Below are positions 10,083-20,794 of a stretch of 64,000 nucleotides of DNA, piece by piece; the stretch's first letter is position 1; the number at the start of each line of letters is the position of its first letter. The stretch is taken from NCBI GenBank assembly GCA_005406025.1, contig BGZK01001012.1:1-64000 (forward strand), written 5' to 3'. The notes under the pieces are model-generated. The model had not been told where the DNA came from. It was given only the letters and a program-made list of their open reading frames with translations, and ran no database searches. The stretch comes from Eumeta japonica. Lineage: Eukaryota; Arthropoda; Insecta; Lepidoptera; Psychidae. A program made the position numbers and the translations under genes.

Positions 10083-10835
10083 GTGGGAAATATCTTAGCT
10101 TCTAAAATAAATAAAAATAAAACTCTCTATAAAAAAACCTATGAGCTTAACCCCTACAGCATTTTCCTAGTGCCTACAAATCCTTCAGAAGTTGAGAAAA
10201 TAATTACTGAGTTAAAGAATAAAACTGGTGGTGTAGATGGAATAAGTTGTAAAATATTAAAAACTATTGCTGGCAATATTAGTGAGTCGTTAGCACATAT
10301 CTTCAATTTATGTATGAATAAAGGTATTTGGCCTTGTGCATTAAAAGCTGCTGAAATTGTACCTATATTTAAATCAGGTGACAGGCGGTCGCCCTTAAAT
10401 TATAGACCAATATCATTAATATCAAATATAGCTAAAATTTTTGAAAAATTGGTATATAAAAGATTAATCAGCTTTATCGATAAACACAAATTAATATCTG
10501 ACAAACAGTTTGGTTTCGTTAAAAATAGAGGAACTAGTGATGCAATAAGTTTTGTAACTGAACATATTTATAAAAAACTTGATAACAATTCTCCTACGAT
10601 AGTCACATTCTTGGACCTAGCAAAGGCTTTTGACACAGTCAACCACTCGATTTTGTTAGAAAAATTAGAAGCGTATGGAATAAGGGGAGTTGTTCTGGAG
10701 TTGTTGGAGGACTACTTGTCTAATAGATTTCAACGTGTTAAAATTAATGGTGTAATGAGTTCAAAAATGAAGGTATCTGTTGGTGTTCCTCAAGGGACGA
10801 TTCTTGGTCCTTTACTTTTTATACTATATATATAA
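10083..10835 (+). CDS. LINE reverse transcriptase, fingers and palm (fragment)
   Basis: A 250-codon open frame carrying the diagnostic RT blocks: NYRPISLISNIAKIFEKLV (about residues 103-121), DKQFGFVKNRGTSDAI, the catalytic block TFLDLAKAFDTVNHSIL with the first metal-binding Asp, and GVPQGTILGPLLFILYI at the end. The YADD box follows in a different frame at 10877-10888, so an indel near 10825-10835 breaks the enzyme just before the active site. The family copies LINE RNA into DNA at the nicked target. Confidence 0.88.
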   Translation: MGNILASKINKNKTLYKKTYELNPYSIFLVPTNPSEVEKIITELKNKTGGVDGISCKILKTIAGNISESLAHIFNLCMNKGIWPCALKAAEIVPIFKSGDRRSPLNYRPISLISNIAKIFEKLVYKRLISFIDKHKLISDKQFGFVKNRGTSDAISFVTEHIYKKLDNNSPTIVTFLDLAKAFDTVNHSILLEKLEAYGIRGVVLELLEDYLSNRFQRVKINGVMSSKMKVSVGVPQGTILGPLLFILYI

Positions 10836-11108
10836 ATGATGTCTTTGAACTGCTCCCTGACGGGTCAATAGTTTCTTATGCTGATGATACGGCAGTTCTT
10901 TGCTCGGGTTAAAATTGGAATGAAGTTCAAGAAAGAACTACAAAGTGGTTGGAAACATTAAATGTATGGCTATGTATTAATCAACTGTCCTTAAATATAG
11001 ACAAGACTACATATATTACTTTTGGATGCTATTCGGACAGTGTTCCTAATATCTCTGATGTATATATAGATAATAAAAAAACTAAATAGAGTAAATTTCT
11101 GTAAATAC
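10836..11108 (+). pseudogene. LINE RT active-site block and thumb start (frameshifted)
   Basis: Shifted frame encoding INDVFELLPDGSIVSYADDTAVL, which holds the YADD catalytic box at 10877-10888. An in-frame TAA follows shortly, then KWLETLNVWLCINQLSLNIDKT, the typical post-palm segment. It continues the frame broken at 10835. Confidence 0.8.
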
Positions 11109-11627
11109 TTGGGTATAATACTTGATTCATGTATGAAATGGGATTTTCATATAAAAGAACTGATTAAGAAAATTAAGTACTTTGTTTTTGTTTTTTATAA
11201 GTTGAGTTTAATTATGAATGTAAAAACTTTGAGAATAATTTATCAGGCCTTAGCTGAAAGTGTAATTAATTATGGTATAAATGCTTGGGGAGGTGCGTAT
11301 AGCAATGCGTTAAATTCACTAGTCCGAATTCAAAATAAGTTAATTAAAAAAATTAGCAGTGAGTCTGTTTTAGGAGTTAAAAAATCATTCATAATTAGTT
11401 CTATCATGCTGCACTACGACCAATGTAAGAATAAATATAGCAATATAATGGTAAATACTAGAAATAAATCAATTTCATTACCAAAGAGAAAGAGAACTAT
11501 ATCGTCGAAGAGTGCCAGTTATGTAGCAGTTAAATATTATAATGAACTTCCAAATAGTCTAAAAATGTTAGCTGGTAGTAAAAAATCCATTAAGATAAAA
11601 CTGACTAAGTGGATAAAAAAACTTTGA
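11109..11627 (+). CDS. LINE RT C-terminal domain (fragment)
   Basis: A 172-codon frame following the RT thumb: GIILDSCMKWDFHIKELIKKI, then the segment ALAESVINYGINAWGGAYSNALNSL..IQNKLIKKI, and a basic tail with PKRKRTI and YYNELPNSLK, the usual endpoint of CR1/Jockey ORF2. The stop at 11625-11627 probably matches the original ORF2 end, because a non-coding 3' tail follows. Confidence 0.75.
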   Translation: MGIILDSCMKWDFHIKELIKKIKYFVFVFYKLSLIMNVKTLRIIYQALAESVINYGINAWGGAYSNALNSLVRIQNKLIKKISSESVLGVKKSFIISSIMLHYDQCKNKYSNIMVNTRNKSISLPKRKRTISSKSASYVAVKYYNELPNSLKMLAGSKKSIKIKLTKWIKKL

Positions 11628-11868
11628 TATTGAGTAGTGAGTTTCTGTAGTTTCTTAGGTTTGGGTTTTTGTAGTTTTTAAGTTATGAAATTATAGTAAT
11701 TAATTTATAGTATTAGCAATGTTGGATATATTATGCCAGTCCTATGTACAGATGGAAATCATCTCTATGGGACAGATATTCTTGTTTTTTATACATGTAA
11801 TCTACTCTGTATACTTTTCGGGATATCTGTAATTGTTTTACTGGTAATAAAATAAATAAATTTTGCGA

Positions 11869-13180
11869 AGCATGCTAGACATTTTCTATATCAATAAGTT
11901 CGATCTTAATTAAACGACTTGTTTAAAAGTTAAATGACAGAATGATTTTAAACGAAACATCAATTTGAAATTCTTTAGAATGCGGTGAGGGAGAATCCAC
12001 TAATTACATAAGGCAATTTTGGAAATGTTTCGTTCCTCCTTTGGTGGAATTTGGCTGAAGCCCTCCCCCCCTTTAATCCCAAGTGAGATTTTTTAAAATA
12101 TATTTTTAATGTAATGTATTAATCTGTAATTAATTAAGTTGGATTAATAAAAATAAAAAAAATTTGCTTAATTTTTATTATTAGACTAATAAAAACTAGA
12201 ATCACTTTGAGAAAATCGAACGATATAATATTTCAATAGAAACTATTACAATTTTTAAAAGAATATGTGCAGTCTCAAGAGTGACTATTATAATCAACAT
12301 GTCCATGTGATTTTCAGTAAAATGAATTGTTCTTACAGCGTCGCTGATTTAGGCAATTTTGCCATATTGTTGTGTAGGATCTAGCGACATTTTTTTCGTT
12401 AATTTAAGAGTTGTCCAAAAAAAAGCGTGCACATTGACACGGACACTATACTAAAACCCCTCAAAATACCTTCTCTCCTCCTTGAACACCCGAAGGAAAC
12501 TAAATTTTAGAAAATTAGTCCAAAACAGTGACTTCTCGATATATATTGAAATTCCTAATTTTTTTTTACCGGAAATTAAAAATCCAAATTAAACAGTTCA
12601 ACTTTATGGAATCACCCCCTAAGAACTTTTAGCGTACTTCGTCCATGAAATTTAAAGGGATTTCATAAACGGAAGGACTTATGGAATCGGATATTGAACA
12701 GTAAACTAATTCTGTTTTCATCTTGCGGATACTGAAAATTGAAAAGAGAATTATAATATTGTATTAATTTAAATTTATTTGGAGCGCTATCCTCTTAGAG
12801 CCTTCATAAAATATTTGAAGCAGGTTGCTTATGCTTTTAATACATTCTCCTCACCTTCAACCCAAATTCATTTAATTTGGGTAAAAGATTCTACTTCAAA
12901 ATGTCACAGACGCTTTAAGCATGATGTCTATTTAATTCGGGGACAAACATAAAGAATAATATCGATATTTATTTGTCATTATTATTATTATGAGATCTTT
13001 TTTTTCACTTTCAAAGGTCACAGTCGCTCATATCAAAAGCGCATTTTATATTCGCTGCTATTTTGCTTGTGTGTTAGACATATTGTCTATTTGTGAACAG
13101 AACTGTATACAGATTTCTTAAATCGGTGAATGTATTCACTCTTTATAGTGCATCGAGGTGAACTGAACGCGCATTTTTGT
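11869..13180. other. no gene seen
   Basis: AT-rich sequence after the LINE tail. It contains poly-T runs and a poly-C tract near 12062-12072. No domain-bearing frame or repeat family was recognised. Confidence 0.35.
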
Positions 13181-13620
13181 AGCGAGGTGCATGCTCTAAT
13201 TGTGACTCCTCGCGGACGGGGCTTGCGATTTCATCGTATAGAAGTGAAATATTTACGGCGGGGTGCACCAAACGTAAACGTAAACGTAATTTTTACTTGT
13301 GATACAACCCGCCGTTAGTTGTTCTTGATACCTTGTGTCGGTTAAAATATAGATATTTATTGTACTATTTACATTTTACCGACGACAGCCTCCGATAGCC
13401 GAGGTAATTTTACTAATATTAATTTCTCGATCACACCAGCAAAGTGAGATGTTGCCGTGTCGAAAGAATATTAGGTAGATAAGCCGATAATGAAAGAGCA
13501 TTCACATTGTACCTTTTGCTACTTGCGAGATGCAATTAATGCAGTGACTCCGGTCCGGCGTTCGAGAAAGCGATAAAGGGAAGAACGGTGTAAAGTCATC
13601 GAGAGCTCAATAATTTCTCT
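13181..13620. other. CpG-enriched block, candidate non-coding element
   Basis: Moderately CpG-rich sequence with a short tandem AAACGT run (about 13270-13289) and several CG-containing words (TCGCGGACGGGG; CTCCGGTCCGGCG). The open frame at 13130-13318 shows no domain. A regulatory role is only inferred from composition. Confidence 0.2.
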
Positions 13621-14077
13621 AAATTGATTAGTGTAATTTCAACAACCGTACTAAGACACGATTTGATTGATCGATGACACGAATGCCGTCCGTATACGAT
13701 TAGAGTAACAACAGAAATAATTGTTCAAGACGCCATTGTGAAAATTGTTATCTTTCTTATAGTTAATTGCTATTTCCATTATTATATCTTCTCTACTACT
13801 CTCATTCTTATCAGAACTATTCCATTTTCATTTGGAGACAAGCTAGTTGTTTTTGTTTCAAAGATGAGATTTTTGTTTGCCTATTTAGTCTTTTATTTGC
13901 TTGTCCTTTTATTACTTACTCAAGAATGTCGGGACAGATTGTCTTGATATTTTCATTTCGACAGTATTTCTAATTTCTGAATTGCTATAGGACTTTGTTT
14001 GTTTCACTATTGAAACAAAGTAATACGACATGATATATCAAATGCGTAATACAAAGCAATACAATATTATAGTACCT
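13621..14077. other. AT-rich sequence, no gene seen
   Basis: Two overlapping open frames (13738-13973) encode Leu/Phe/Tyr-rich peptides that reflect AT-rich composition rather than membrane proteins. Nothing else was assigned. Confidence 0.3.
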
Positions 14078-14431
14078 TATTTTTTAAAATCATAGTAAGG
14101 GCAAATGAGCAGACATACCATTAATAGGTGGATGGTCACCACCGATCACTACACTCTCAACCCTTCAACCCTAGAGGAAGCATCGGTGCATTGTCGGCCC
14201 CTCGGGAGAGAAATGTAAATATAATGGAGCGGTATCGTGTTAACGGTAGAGGGAGAAAGGGAGTGGGCCACCGGGACTCTCGCTCACTAGACGCAACGAC
14301 GGAAGTTGCTACTTCCCGTCCGTACTCTGTGAGAGTGTGGTATTTTATCACGATATTTCAGCTCGACCGATGTATCACCGGCCCATTTTTGTGCTGCATA
14401 CAAGTCTGCCACAATATAGCTCTACCACAGT
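14078..14431 (+). repeat. interspersed repeat family M, copy 1
   Basis: Shares a core (GGTGATNACCGCCGATCA-like, then ACACTCNCAACCC, then AGGAAGNA, then GTGGGCCACCGGGACTCTCGCTCACTAGACG) and its right end (GCTCTACCAC) with copy 2 at 52381-52702, and matches inverted copies at 54278-54465 and 57718-57947. It resembles short non-autonomous repeats that are very abundant in Lepidoptera. The opposed open frames at 14128-14433 and 14157-14351 are part of this repeat. Confidence 0.75.
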
Positions 14432-14932
14432 AATTATATTTTATATTTTAATATAGTGTAGTGCAATATGGTGTTACAAGATATAGTTATAACATGATGC
14501 GTATGAAAACGTAATATGGACAGACAGCGACGCAGACTGAAGCAAATCACGATCGCCATCAGTTGGGCTGGTTTGAGGACGTCGTTACGGGACTGACCGC
14601 GTCCGGCTCGGATCGAATAGCGTAAAGGATCACTATTGTGGGTATATATGCAGAAGCGGAAGAAGTCGTTGATGTATCTATTGACGAATGCTCCATCGTT
14701 ATTTAGATATTGTGTCATCGGTGTGCATGTATTTGTTTTTTTTTTTTTAAATAATCTACTAGTCTTTTAGCACACATCAAAATATGTAATTCACATTTTT
14801 ACCGGTTTCATCACTTTAATAACTCAAATAGTTTGTTGTGTATTTTCTCTCAAAAGCAATGTCTAAAAACGATCATCGTGTCTTTGCCCGTTGATCGTTG
14901 TGTTGTAGTTTATTTTTCTCTTATCAACTTCA
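14432..14932. other. mixed-composition stretch, no gene seen
   Basis: Positions 14515-14700 are GC-enriched (GGACGTCGTTACGGGACTGACCG and similar) with an open frame on the minus strand (14434-14718) that has no domain; a poly-T run follows at 14735-14748. Not assigned. Confidence 0.25.
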
Positions 14933-14934
14933 CG

Positions 14935-15022
14935 ACATACTATGATTTTGATATAACATACTATGATTTGATATAACATACTATGATGACACGACATACT
15001 ATTATATTGATATAACATTTAA
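14935..15022. repeat. tandem repeat, unit about 20 bp
   Basis: Four imperfect units built on ACATACTATGATTTGATATA (starting near 14937, 14959, 14979 and 14996). The third unit carries a GATGACACG variant. A small minisatellite of no evident function. Confidence 0.8.
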
Positions 15023-15119
15023 ACAAAGCAAAAAACGAGACTTTGTAGTTTCAATGAATCTTTTCGTAAAGTTAAATCGAAGGTTTTAAAGTGACTTTTT
15101 CTCAGGTGTATATTTGCAG

Positions 15120-15710
15120 TGTTTCCTTCTTTTTTAACTTCCCACTTCAGAAAATTGAAAATATCTAAATTTTCGGGAAGTTATTAGTTTCTCCCATTTT
15201 ACCAAAATAAAGCTTCCTAATCATCCCTGAGATGATGTCCGTATGTCTGTATGGATAGTGTGTGTGTGTGCGTGTGTGTTTGTATGTGTGGATATGTAAA
15301 CCTCTTATAACTTGTAAACAGCTTGACCAGATCAGGCCACTAAACGGCGTTCAAGAGTTTCATGACTTAGATTTTATGAATGTTTGGGTCGATTTGGTTC
15401 ATTAATTTTGATTTTTTTAAAGTGCTTTTCAAAATAACTTTAAAATAAGCGATGATCAATTTCAAAAATCTAATCAGCTCTTAACCTATTAAAACACGTC
15501 GATTGCCGCAAACCGGGTCAAAATCGGTCGATTCGTTTGTGAGAAATCGTGTCGAAAGAAATCGAAAAAACCGTTTTTTTTACTCAAAAAATCGCGTCAA
15601 ATCCCGTATATTTTCGAGTGTTTTGAACTCGAAAATAGCGGGAAGTTTCAGGGTTGGCCTACAGGGTTAACCTATTTTTTCTGTGATTTTCATTGCAGTT
15701 TGTTTTATGT
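15120..15710 (+). repeat. interspersed repeat family S, copy 1
   Basis: Begins TTCTTTTTTAACTTCCC and ends near GATTTTCATTGCAGTTTG. It aligns with 62886-63697 across the whole length, with the shared blocks TTCGGGAAGTTATTAGTTTC, ATCAGCTCTTAAC, GTCAAAATCGGT and TGTATTTTCGAGTGTTT-like. A TG-rich microsatellite sits at the same relative place in both copies (about 15255-15293 here). It is non-coding and probably a non-autonomous element. Confidence 0.8.
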
Positions 15711-15839
15711 ATGCCCGCTCTCATTTCGAGTATATCCTATTTGCTTGTTATCTGCGGGCTAACAATGCATCTAATTTATATCAAAATGAATTGTTTCACA
15801 CGCATCTTTCACACGATGTGAGCGTAACAGAGTAACCAC

Positions 15840-16250
15840 ACGTGACAGTGATGCCGGCAATGAATCGTAACGTCAAAGGCGGTGTACATCGCGGCCGCGT
15901 CGCTCGAGGCGTTTCCAGCGACCGAATGTGTTTTTCTTGTAGTGAGGTGGGAACGCATATTTTTCAGGGACCGCCCTCCCCCGTCCGTGCTCCGCCCTGC
16001 CGCTCCGCCGGTCGGTAGTGAGTGCGCGGTCTCCGCAATTTGAATTTCAAAATCGACTGTACCCTTTTACCTCCGTAAATGCACGTCGGCCGCCGGCCCT
16101 ATTAGCGGAAATGGCAGTGGCGTTGAACTTGTTTATTTTCGCCGGCCGACGCTCTTTTGATGTCAACAGAAGGCCGTGCCGCCGGCCGGCGGGCGAAGTC
16201 GGGCTGAGTGCTTAAGTGAATCAGCTCCGGCTAAACCGTTGTAATGGAAT
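15840..16250. other. CpG-rich block with repeated GCCGGC words
   Basis: A GC-rich island in AT-rich DNA with three clusters of GCCGGC/CGCCGG (about 16087-16098, 16140-16149, 16179-16193), a CTCCGCC-rich patch (15968-16015) and a 13-mer ATTTGAATTTCAA at 16038-16050 that recurs in the island at 21740-22050. The open frame at 16018-16215 has no domain. Candidate enhancer or conserved non-coding element. Confidence 0.35.
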
Positions 16251-17460
16251 ATGGCCAGTGTTTTCTAGAGTCTGAATACATCGACGACTTTCAGTGTAAA
16301 TTGTTATATTCAATATTACTTGAGGCAAGCAGTATATGTTTTATTTTTCGTTGTTACAAGAATTTTTTATTACTTTTAAACTCAAAGTGAAGTCGTTGCC
16401 GCTTTCGTGAGAAATTGGTGACGGACAATTAGAGCTGATTAAATTTTGGAATCGATCGGTTCAAATTTCTATACCGAGCACATGAAATTTAAAGAGCTTA
16501 TCCAATTGACACTTAACATGTTAATTAACTAATTTAATAAATGACATCGAGAACTTGGATAAATGAGTAGATGTTATTTATTCAAAAAACTTAAACTAAA
16601 TTCTGGATAGCATAGATACAGATAGCTAGATAATCATGACACGTATATTAAAAAATTACAATAATTGTACCAAAACAATTCCTTAAATTAGTAAATAAAA
16701 ATAAAACGTATCTAACAATAATTATATCCATCATAGAAGATCTTTTCTTATCTTTTTTTTGAAATGATACTTCTTTGGGCGCGTCGAGAGTGATATTTCA
16801 AGGTCGCGTCTCGGCGATACCGTCACGGCATAATAATAATATTAGCGGGATGATGAGGCCGTCACGACATTAGATTTTAAAAGACGGAGAAAGCAATAGG
16901 ATAGGTCGTGAGAAAGAAAGAGACTAAAATAGTAACTATGCTATACTTTATTACTATAGAAAGTATTCTTTTTACGACACTCTTGAATTATGTTGAATGT
17001 AAAATGTATATTTCTTATTATAACTTCTACATTTTTTTTAATTTTGAAATAAATAAAAGTATAATAATTATATAATTATAAACGAAATACTAATAATTAT
17101 AATAACAACAATGGTAAAGACAAACTTGAGTATATTATATGCTCGTACATATTTATCTATCAATTAAAATAGCTTTTTTTTAAAACGCAAAAACAATGTA
17201 CATTGCTCAAACATCTTTTATCACAATGGTTTTAAATATAAAAAGTATTTTTATAGAAATTTTTTCATTACTGTGCCTCAATCCTTTGAATACCCACAAT
17301 ATCTCACTTTTGATCTTTCATCTATTTTTATCTTTAATTGTAGTCTTTATCTTATTGTTTTTAATTAATGTTGCCAAAGAAGTTTCACTTTTGACACGTG
17401 TACTCTGTACACACGCTCTTTTTTAATAACTGTTATGGCGCATTTAAGATATGATTAACA
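16251..17460. other. AT-rich sequence with a small CpG patch
   Basis: Mostly AT-rich. A patch at 16785-16885 has two similar words (ACCGTCACGGCATA and GCCGTCACGACATT) 60 bp apart and a TTCAAGGTCG word resembling a nuclear-receptor half-site. The Leu/Ile/Phe-rich open frame at 17196-17426 looks compositional. No gene seen. Confidence 0.3.
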
Positions 17461-17464
17461 AACA

Positions 17465-17678
17465 ATTAATACAAAAAAATAAATATTCACTTTTGAGGTA
17501 CACACACGTGTACACGCTCACTCAAACCTACATACACATGCACACATGCACACGTGCTCTCTGGAAGTGGTCAGAAAAGCTTCTTAGAATCTTAAAACAT
17601 CAACATCTCATGAAATCGGCCTGATAACAATGACTTTTGACATTAACATTGATTTTTCTCAAAGGGAAGTTAAAAAAA
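17465..17678 (-). repeat. interspersed repeat family S, 5' fragment
   Basis: On the minus strand this reads GGTTTTTTTAACTTCCCTTTG and continues through the family S block GTTTTAAGATTCTAAGAAGCT into a CA/TG-rich microsatellite, matching the first 200 bp of the copy at 62886. It abuts a family G repeat on its right. Confidence 0.65.
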
Positions 17679-18545
17679 CCGATCAAGTGCGAGTCGGACT
17701 CGTACATTCATGGTTCCGCATCTCTATACAATGTTTAAAAAATTGTTGCGCGCTATATCAATATGTGTTTATCCGTAAAGATATGTAAAGTAATGGTGTT
17801 ACGAGGGCTGCTATTTATGTATCCGGAGTATCATAAAAAAACAAACATCTTTAATTTAATGTGGTTTTATTGCTTTTCAAAGTGTTCGCCATGATGGTCG
17901 ATTCACTTTTGCATACGTTGAAACCAATTTCTATAGCACTTTTTCCTTTCTGATTTAAGTATCTCCAAAACGTGCATTTGGAACACATCAACGGCCTCTT
18001 CGCGGTTCTAAAAATGTTGACCGCGTAATTTATTCTTCACGCTTGGAAACAAATAGAAATCGTTGGGTGCCAAACCGCGGCTGTATGGCAGATAACCCGT
18101 CAATTTGACCTTCTGAACTTCCAAAAACCGAGTTTATGACGTTACTCATAACATCTAAAAAACGATAAAGCTGAAAATACAAATTTCTTGTATGGGAACC
18201 CTCTGTAGCATTTACAACTTAAGTTTATTTTTGTTATATGTTGTAATAGTGACAATTATATACTGTGAAACTTTCAAATGTCTAGTTAACATCATTATAA
18301 ATATCGATTTAAAATCGCTGAAATAAATACGTTTCTTGTATGACGACTTCCTTTCATTTTTAACTTTATTTTATTTTTAGTATTTCTTATCATAGCGGCC
18401 ATAGTAGTATATAACCCGTGAAATTTTCAAATATCTAGCTATTAGGGTGCGATAGATAGAGCCCTGTGACAGATGGACGGACAGACAGCGAAATCTCAGT
18501 AATAGGGTCTAATTGGCACCCTTTGGGTATGGAACACTAAAAATA
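17679..18545 (+). repeat. interspersed repeat family G, copy A (contains mariner fragment)
   Basis: Starts AAACCGATCAAGTGCGAGTCGG and ends with GGACGGACAGACAGCG...CACCCTTTGGGTATGGAACACTAAAAA, the two characteristic ends of a repeat seen also at 20795-21547 (minus), 50853-51410 (plus) and 62212-63762 (minus). Such repeats with GAGTCGGACTCG and GGAACCCTAAAAA ends are very common in moths and butterflies. This copy is interrupted by a mariner 3' fragment. Confidence 0.75.
17812..18132 (-). mobile_element. cecropia-type mariner, 3' fragment
   Basis: The minus-strand translation gives the C-terminal quarter of a mariner transposase in one frame: VQKVKLTGYLPYSRGLAPND, FYLFPSVKNKLRGQHF, stop, NREEAVDVFQMHVLEI and CYRNWFQRMQK. 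This pattern matches cecropia/Hsmar1-type mariners and keeps the third catalytic Asp (the D of APND). The end ACGAGGGCTGCTATTTATG beside TTACG at 17810 is the likely 3' terminal repeat. It is truncated at the 5' side and has at least two stops. It differs from the two long mariner copies in this window. Confidence 0.82.
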
Positions 18546-18719
18546 AGACTAAAAGTTAATAGAACTGTCTTCAAAGTGGATTTCGCTAATCATAATATCG
18601 TCTAACATATTCAATTATTTTAACTATTGCGAAATAGGAATTGTCGAGCGCCTCTGCTGTTCGACGATAGCGGCGAACTTTCTTATACAATTTACTGTTA
18701 AATAAATATAAGACAAATT

Positions 18720-18960
18720 CGTTCTAGTCGGACAACATAAGCAATAAGCAGATCAAAGCGTTCGCCGAGGAAATTGCTTTCGGCGACAAGGCGGTGTTTA
18801 TGAAAGCCCCGCCGCAATCCTTCCGAGATAAAAAGCGGAAACTGAAGGAATTCACTTTTGCGACGCAAAACTTACGTTTGCGACGGACGACGATTAATTT
18901 TGGCAGATGTTATTTTTTACGTGTGACTCAGCTCGACTTTTCATGATGTACGTGACGGCT
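18720..18960. other. CpG-enriched block with a 70-codon open stretch
   Basis: A plus-strand frame stays open from about 18726 to a stop near 18941 (SDNISNKQIKAFAEEIAF, later FRDKKRKLKEFTF), preceded by TTCGTTCTAG, which could serve as an acceptor. There is no ATG near its start, no domain that I recognise and no good donor. It could be a conserved non-coding block that happens to be open. Confidence 0.2.
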
Positions 18961-20224
18961 AGGCACGACTGAACCGATGACATTCTGTGGAAATATTGTT
19001 ACTGTATCATTTTCGAGAGCCTTTCAAGTACTCCCATAAAACATTAGTTTTTTGTCTAAGCTATTACGCTGTACATGGATGCGCGCGTCGGTCGTATTCG
19101 AATAAACGTAGATAGTCGAACCAGGGCGTTAGGTTAGTTTTATTCTAAGACGTGGATAGCTTCAACACTTGTCGTCAACGTCACAGAAGATATCGATGAA
19201 TGCATATGCCACAGTGCATATACTCACCTCTATTACATATTGCCTTATCGATGTCTACTCTATCTCATGTGTACAATCTATAGGTCGACTGCGTATTTTC
19301 TTTAATCTCAGAAGGCTTTTTTTCTTGTTCATCAATGGAATGGTACATTATTTATGACATATCTAAGATCACAGTGGGGCGTAAATACGTAATAAGTCAC
19401 GTCTTTGAATGTTTTTGTTTGATAATGGTTAGCCTGACCGTTGAATGTGACGACCGGTGGACACACTTTCAAAAGACATTAACTATTGTAAGTCTGTTGT
19501 GCATTTTCTCCAAATAACTGACTACTTTCATACTTTGCAACATTTACGGTTTTCATACAAATTTTCGTCGGTAATTGTAAAAAAAAGTTAAGGAAATATA
19601 CATTTCTCTACATCTGTAAAGAAACAGCAAACCGACACAAAAAACTAAGTCATGAGAATGTGCATAAACTAAGGTAATGAACAAACGAATAAAAGTAAGT
19701 GAAATAAGAGAAAAAAGATGATTGATCACACTTCACTTGTGACATACAGATTACCAAAAAAAAAAACTGACACCCTACACCCGAATTTCTTTATATACAC
19801 CCGTGAACAGACAGGTTTGAAGTATTCATTAAATATAAACAAAGTTAAATGTCGTCTTTAATTATATTCAAGGTCGTAAACATGTCACGTTTAACGTAAA
19901 CAAACAAATATTCTGTAATTTCCAGAATAATCCTACCAATAAAATTCGCAGAAGTGTAAACAGAAGCCTACATATTTCGTATTCTGTTAACAAGGGGCTT
20001 ATTCTGCTTTTCATTATTTTGTCTATGAGGTAGTCTTCAAGACACTAATAACATACAATAATATAATCAATATAATTACACCGTTGCAGAATCTTAAAAT
20101 TCGTATGCTTGTAAAGTGTTCTCACGTTACAAAATTAAGACCGAAATCGATGACCTTAAGAGAACTGCGAAGATAACTTGAAAAATCTTTGGAGTAACAG
20201 AATAATAAAAGGGGTGAGAGATAC
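18961..20224. other. AT-rich sequence, no gene seen
   Basis: Short open frames at 19169-19357 and 19335-19517 have no domain. Nothing else was assigned. Confidence 0.3.
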
Positions 20225-20276
20225 GCGCGCGCGCGCACACACATACACACACACGCGCACGCGCTCGCGCGCACGT
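20225..20276. repeat. compound CG/CA dinucleotide microsatellite
   Basis: Alternating purine-pyrimidine tract (CGCGCGCGCGCACACACATACACACACACGCGCACGCG and on). It would be prone to Z-DNA formation and length variation. Confidence 0.9.
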
Positions 20277-20794
20277 TTCTGTCTGTGTATCGAACTTAGG
20301 TCTAAGGACCAGTTCTACTCAAACAAATTCAATAAGAATTGATTTTTTTGAATTTGAATTAGATATATACTGAAATAAAATGTAAGTGATTGAGTAAATT
20401 TATTAATTTTTGCATATTCGCACGGAAATTTAACTGTACATCTGAAAATGTTTTAAAATATCAAAGGGGCTGTAAATATTTTATTTATTTGGAAAATAAG
20501 TATTTTATAACATTATATTATATTTCATTTCGACGTCTCCTTTTTAGTTTTATGATTTCGCCCGTTACCTCCGAATTAAATTTTGAATTTTATCTTACAC
20601 AGTACTTTATCAACTACTACAATTTTAGTGATTCACTTATAAATTCTGTACTGTTACGTGTTCTCTGTCCACTTTAGTGTAACTCGATAGTAAATGGCAT
20701 TGAAATGAACAAGCTTCTGTCTTGTTTAACAAATCGCCTATAAAAGCTTCATATTTAATTATTTATACATGAAGAATATTTTAGCGCTATCCAT
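20277..20794. other. AT-rich sequence, no gene seen
   Basis: The 95-codon frame at 20390-20677 is Phe/Tyr/Ile-rich with no domain and appears compositional. Confidence 0.3.

Larger units (their letters stand above)
7285..11868 (+). mobile_element. near full-length CR1/Jockey-superfamily LINE (decayed)
   Basis: About 4.6 kb in the order expected for a non-LTR retrotransposon: a 5' leader (about 7290-7466), a gag-like ORF1 (7467 to about 8700) with a PHD-like start, coiled coil and CCHC knuckles, then an apurinic-type endonuclease (8795-9610), a reverse transcriptase (10083 to about 11050), a C-terminal basic domain (11109-11627) and a 3' tail ending in AATAAAATAAATAAA at about 11847-11861. 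There is no long terminal repeat, RNase H domain or integrase. Frameshifts and stops occur in every domain, so the copy is dead. The 5' boundary is approximate. The family looks like the CR1/Daphne-type group of the Jockey superfamily, but a tree is needed to place it. Confidence 0.85.

Noticed and set aside
13738..13973. Two overlapping hydrophobic frames resembling small membrane proteins
   Set aside because: T-rich sequence gives Phe/Leu-rich peptides in every frame.
14935..15022. Possible CRISPR-like array
   Set aside because: Units are contiguous with no spacers; an ordinary minisatellite in eukaryotic DNA.
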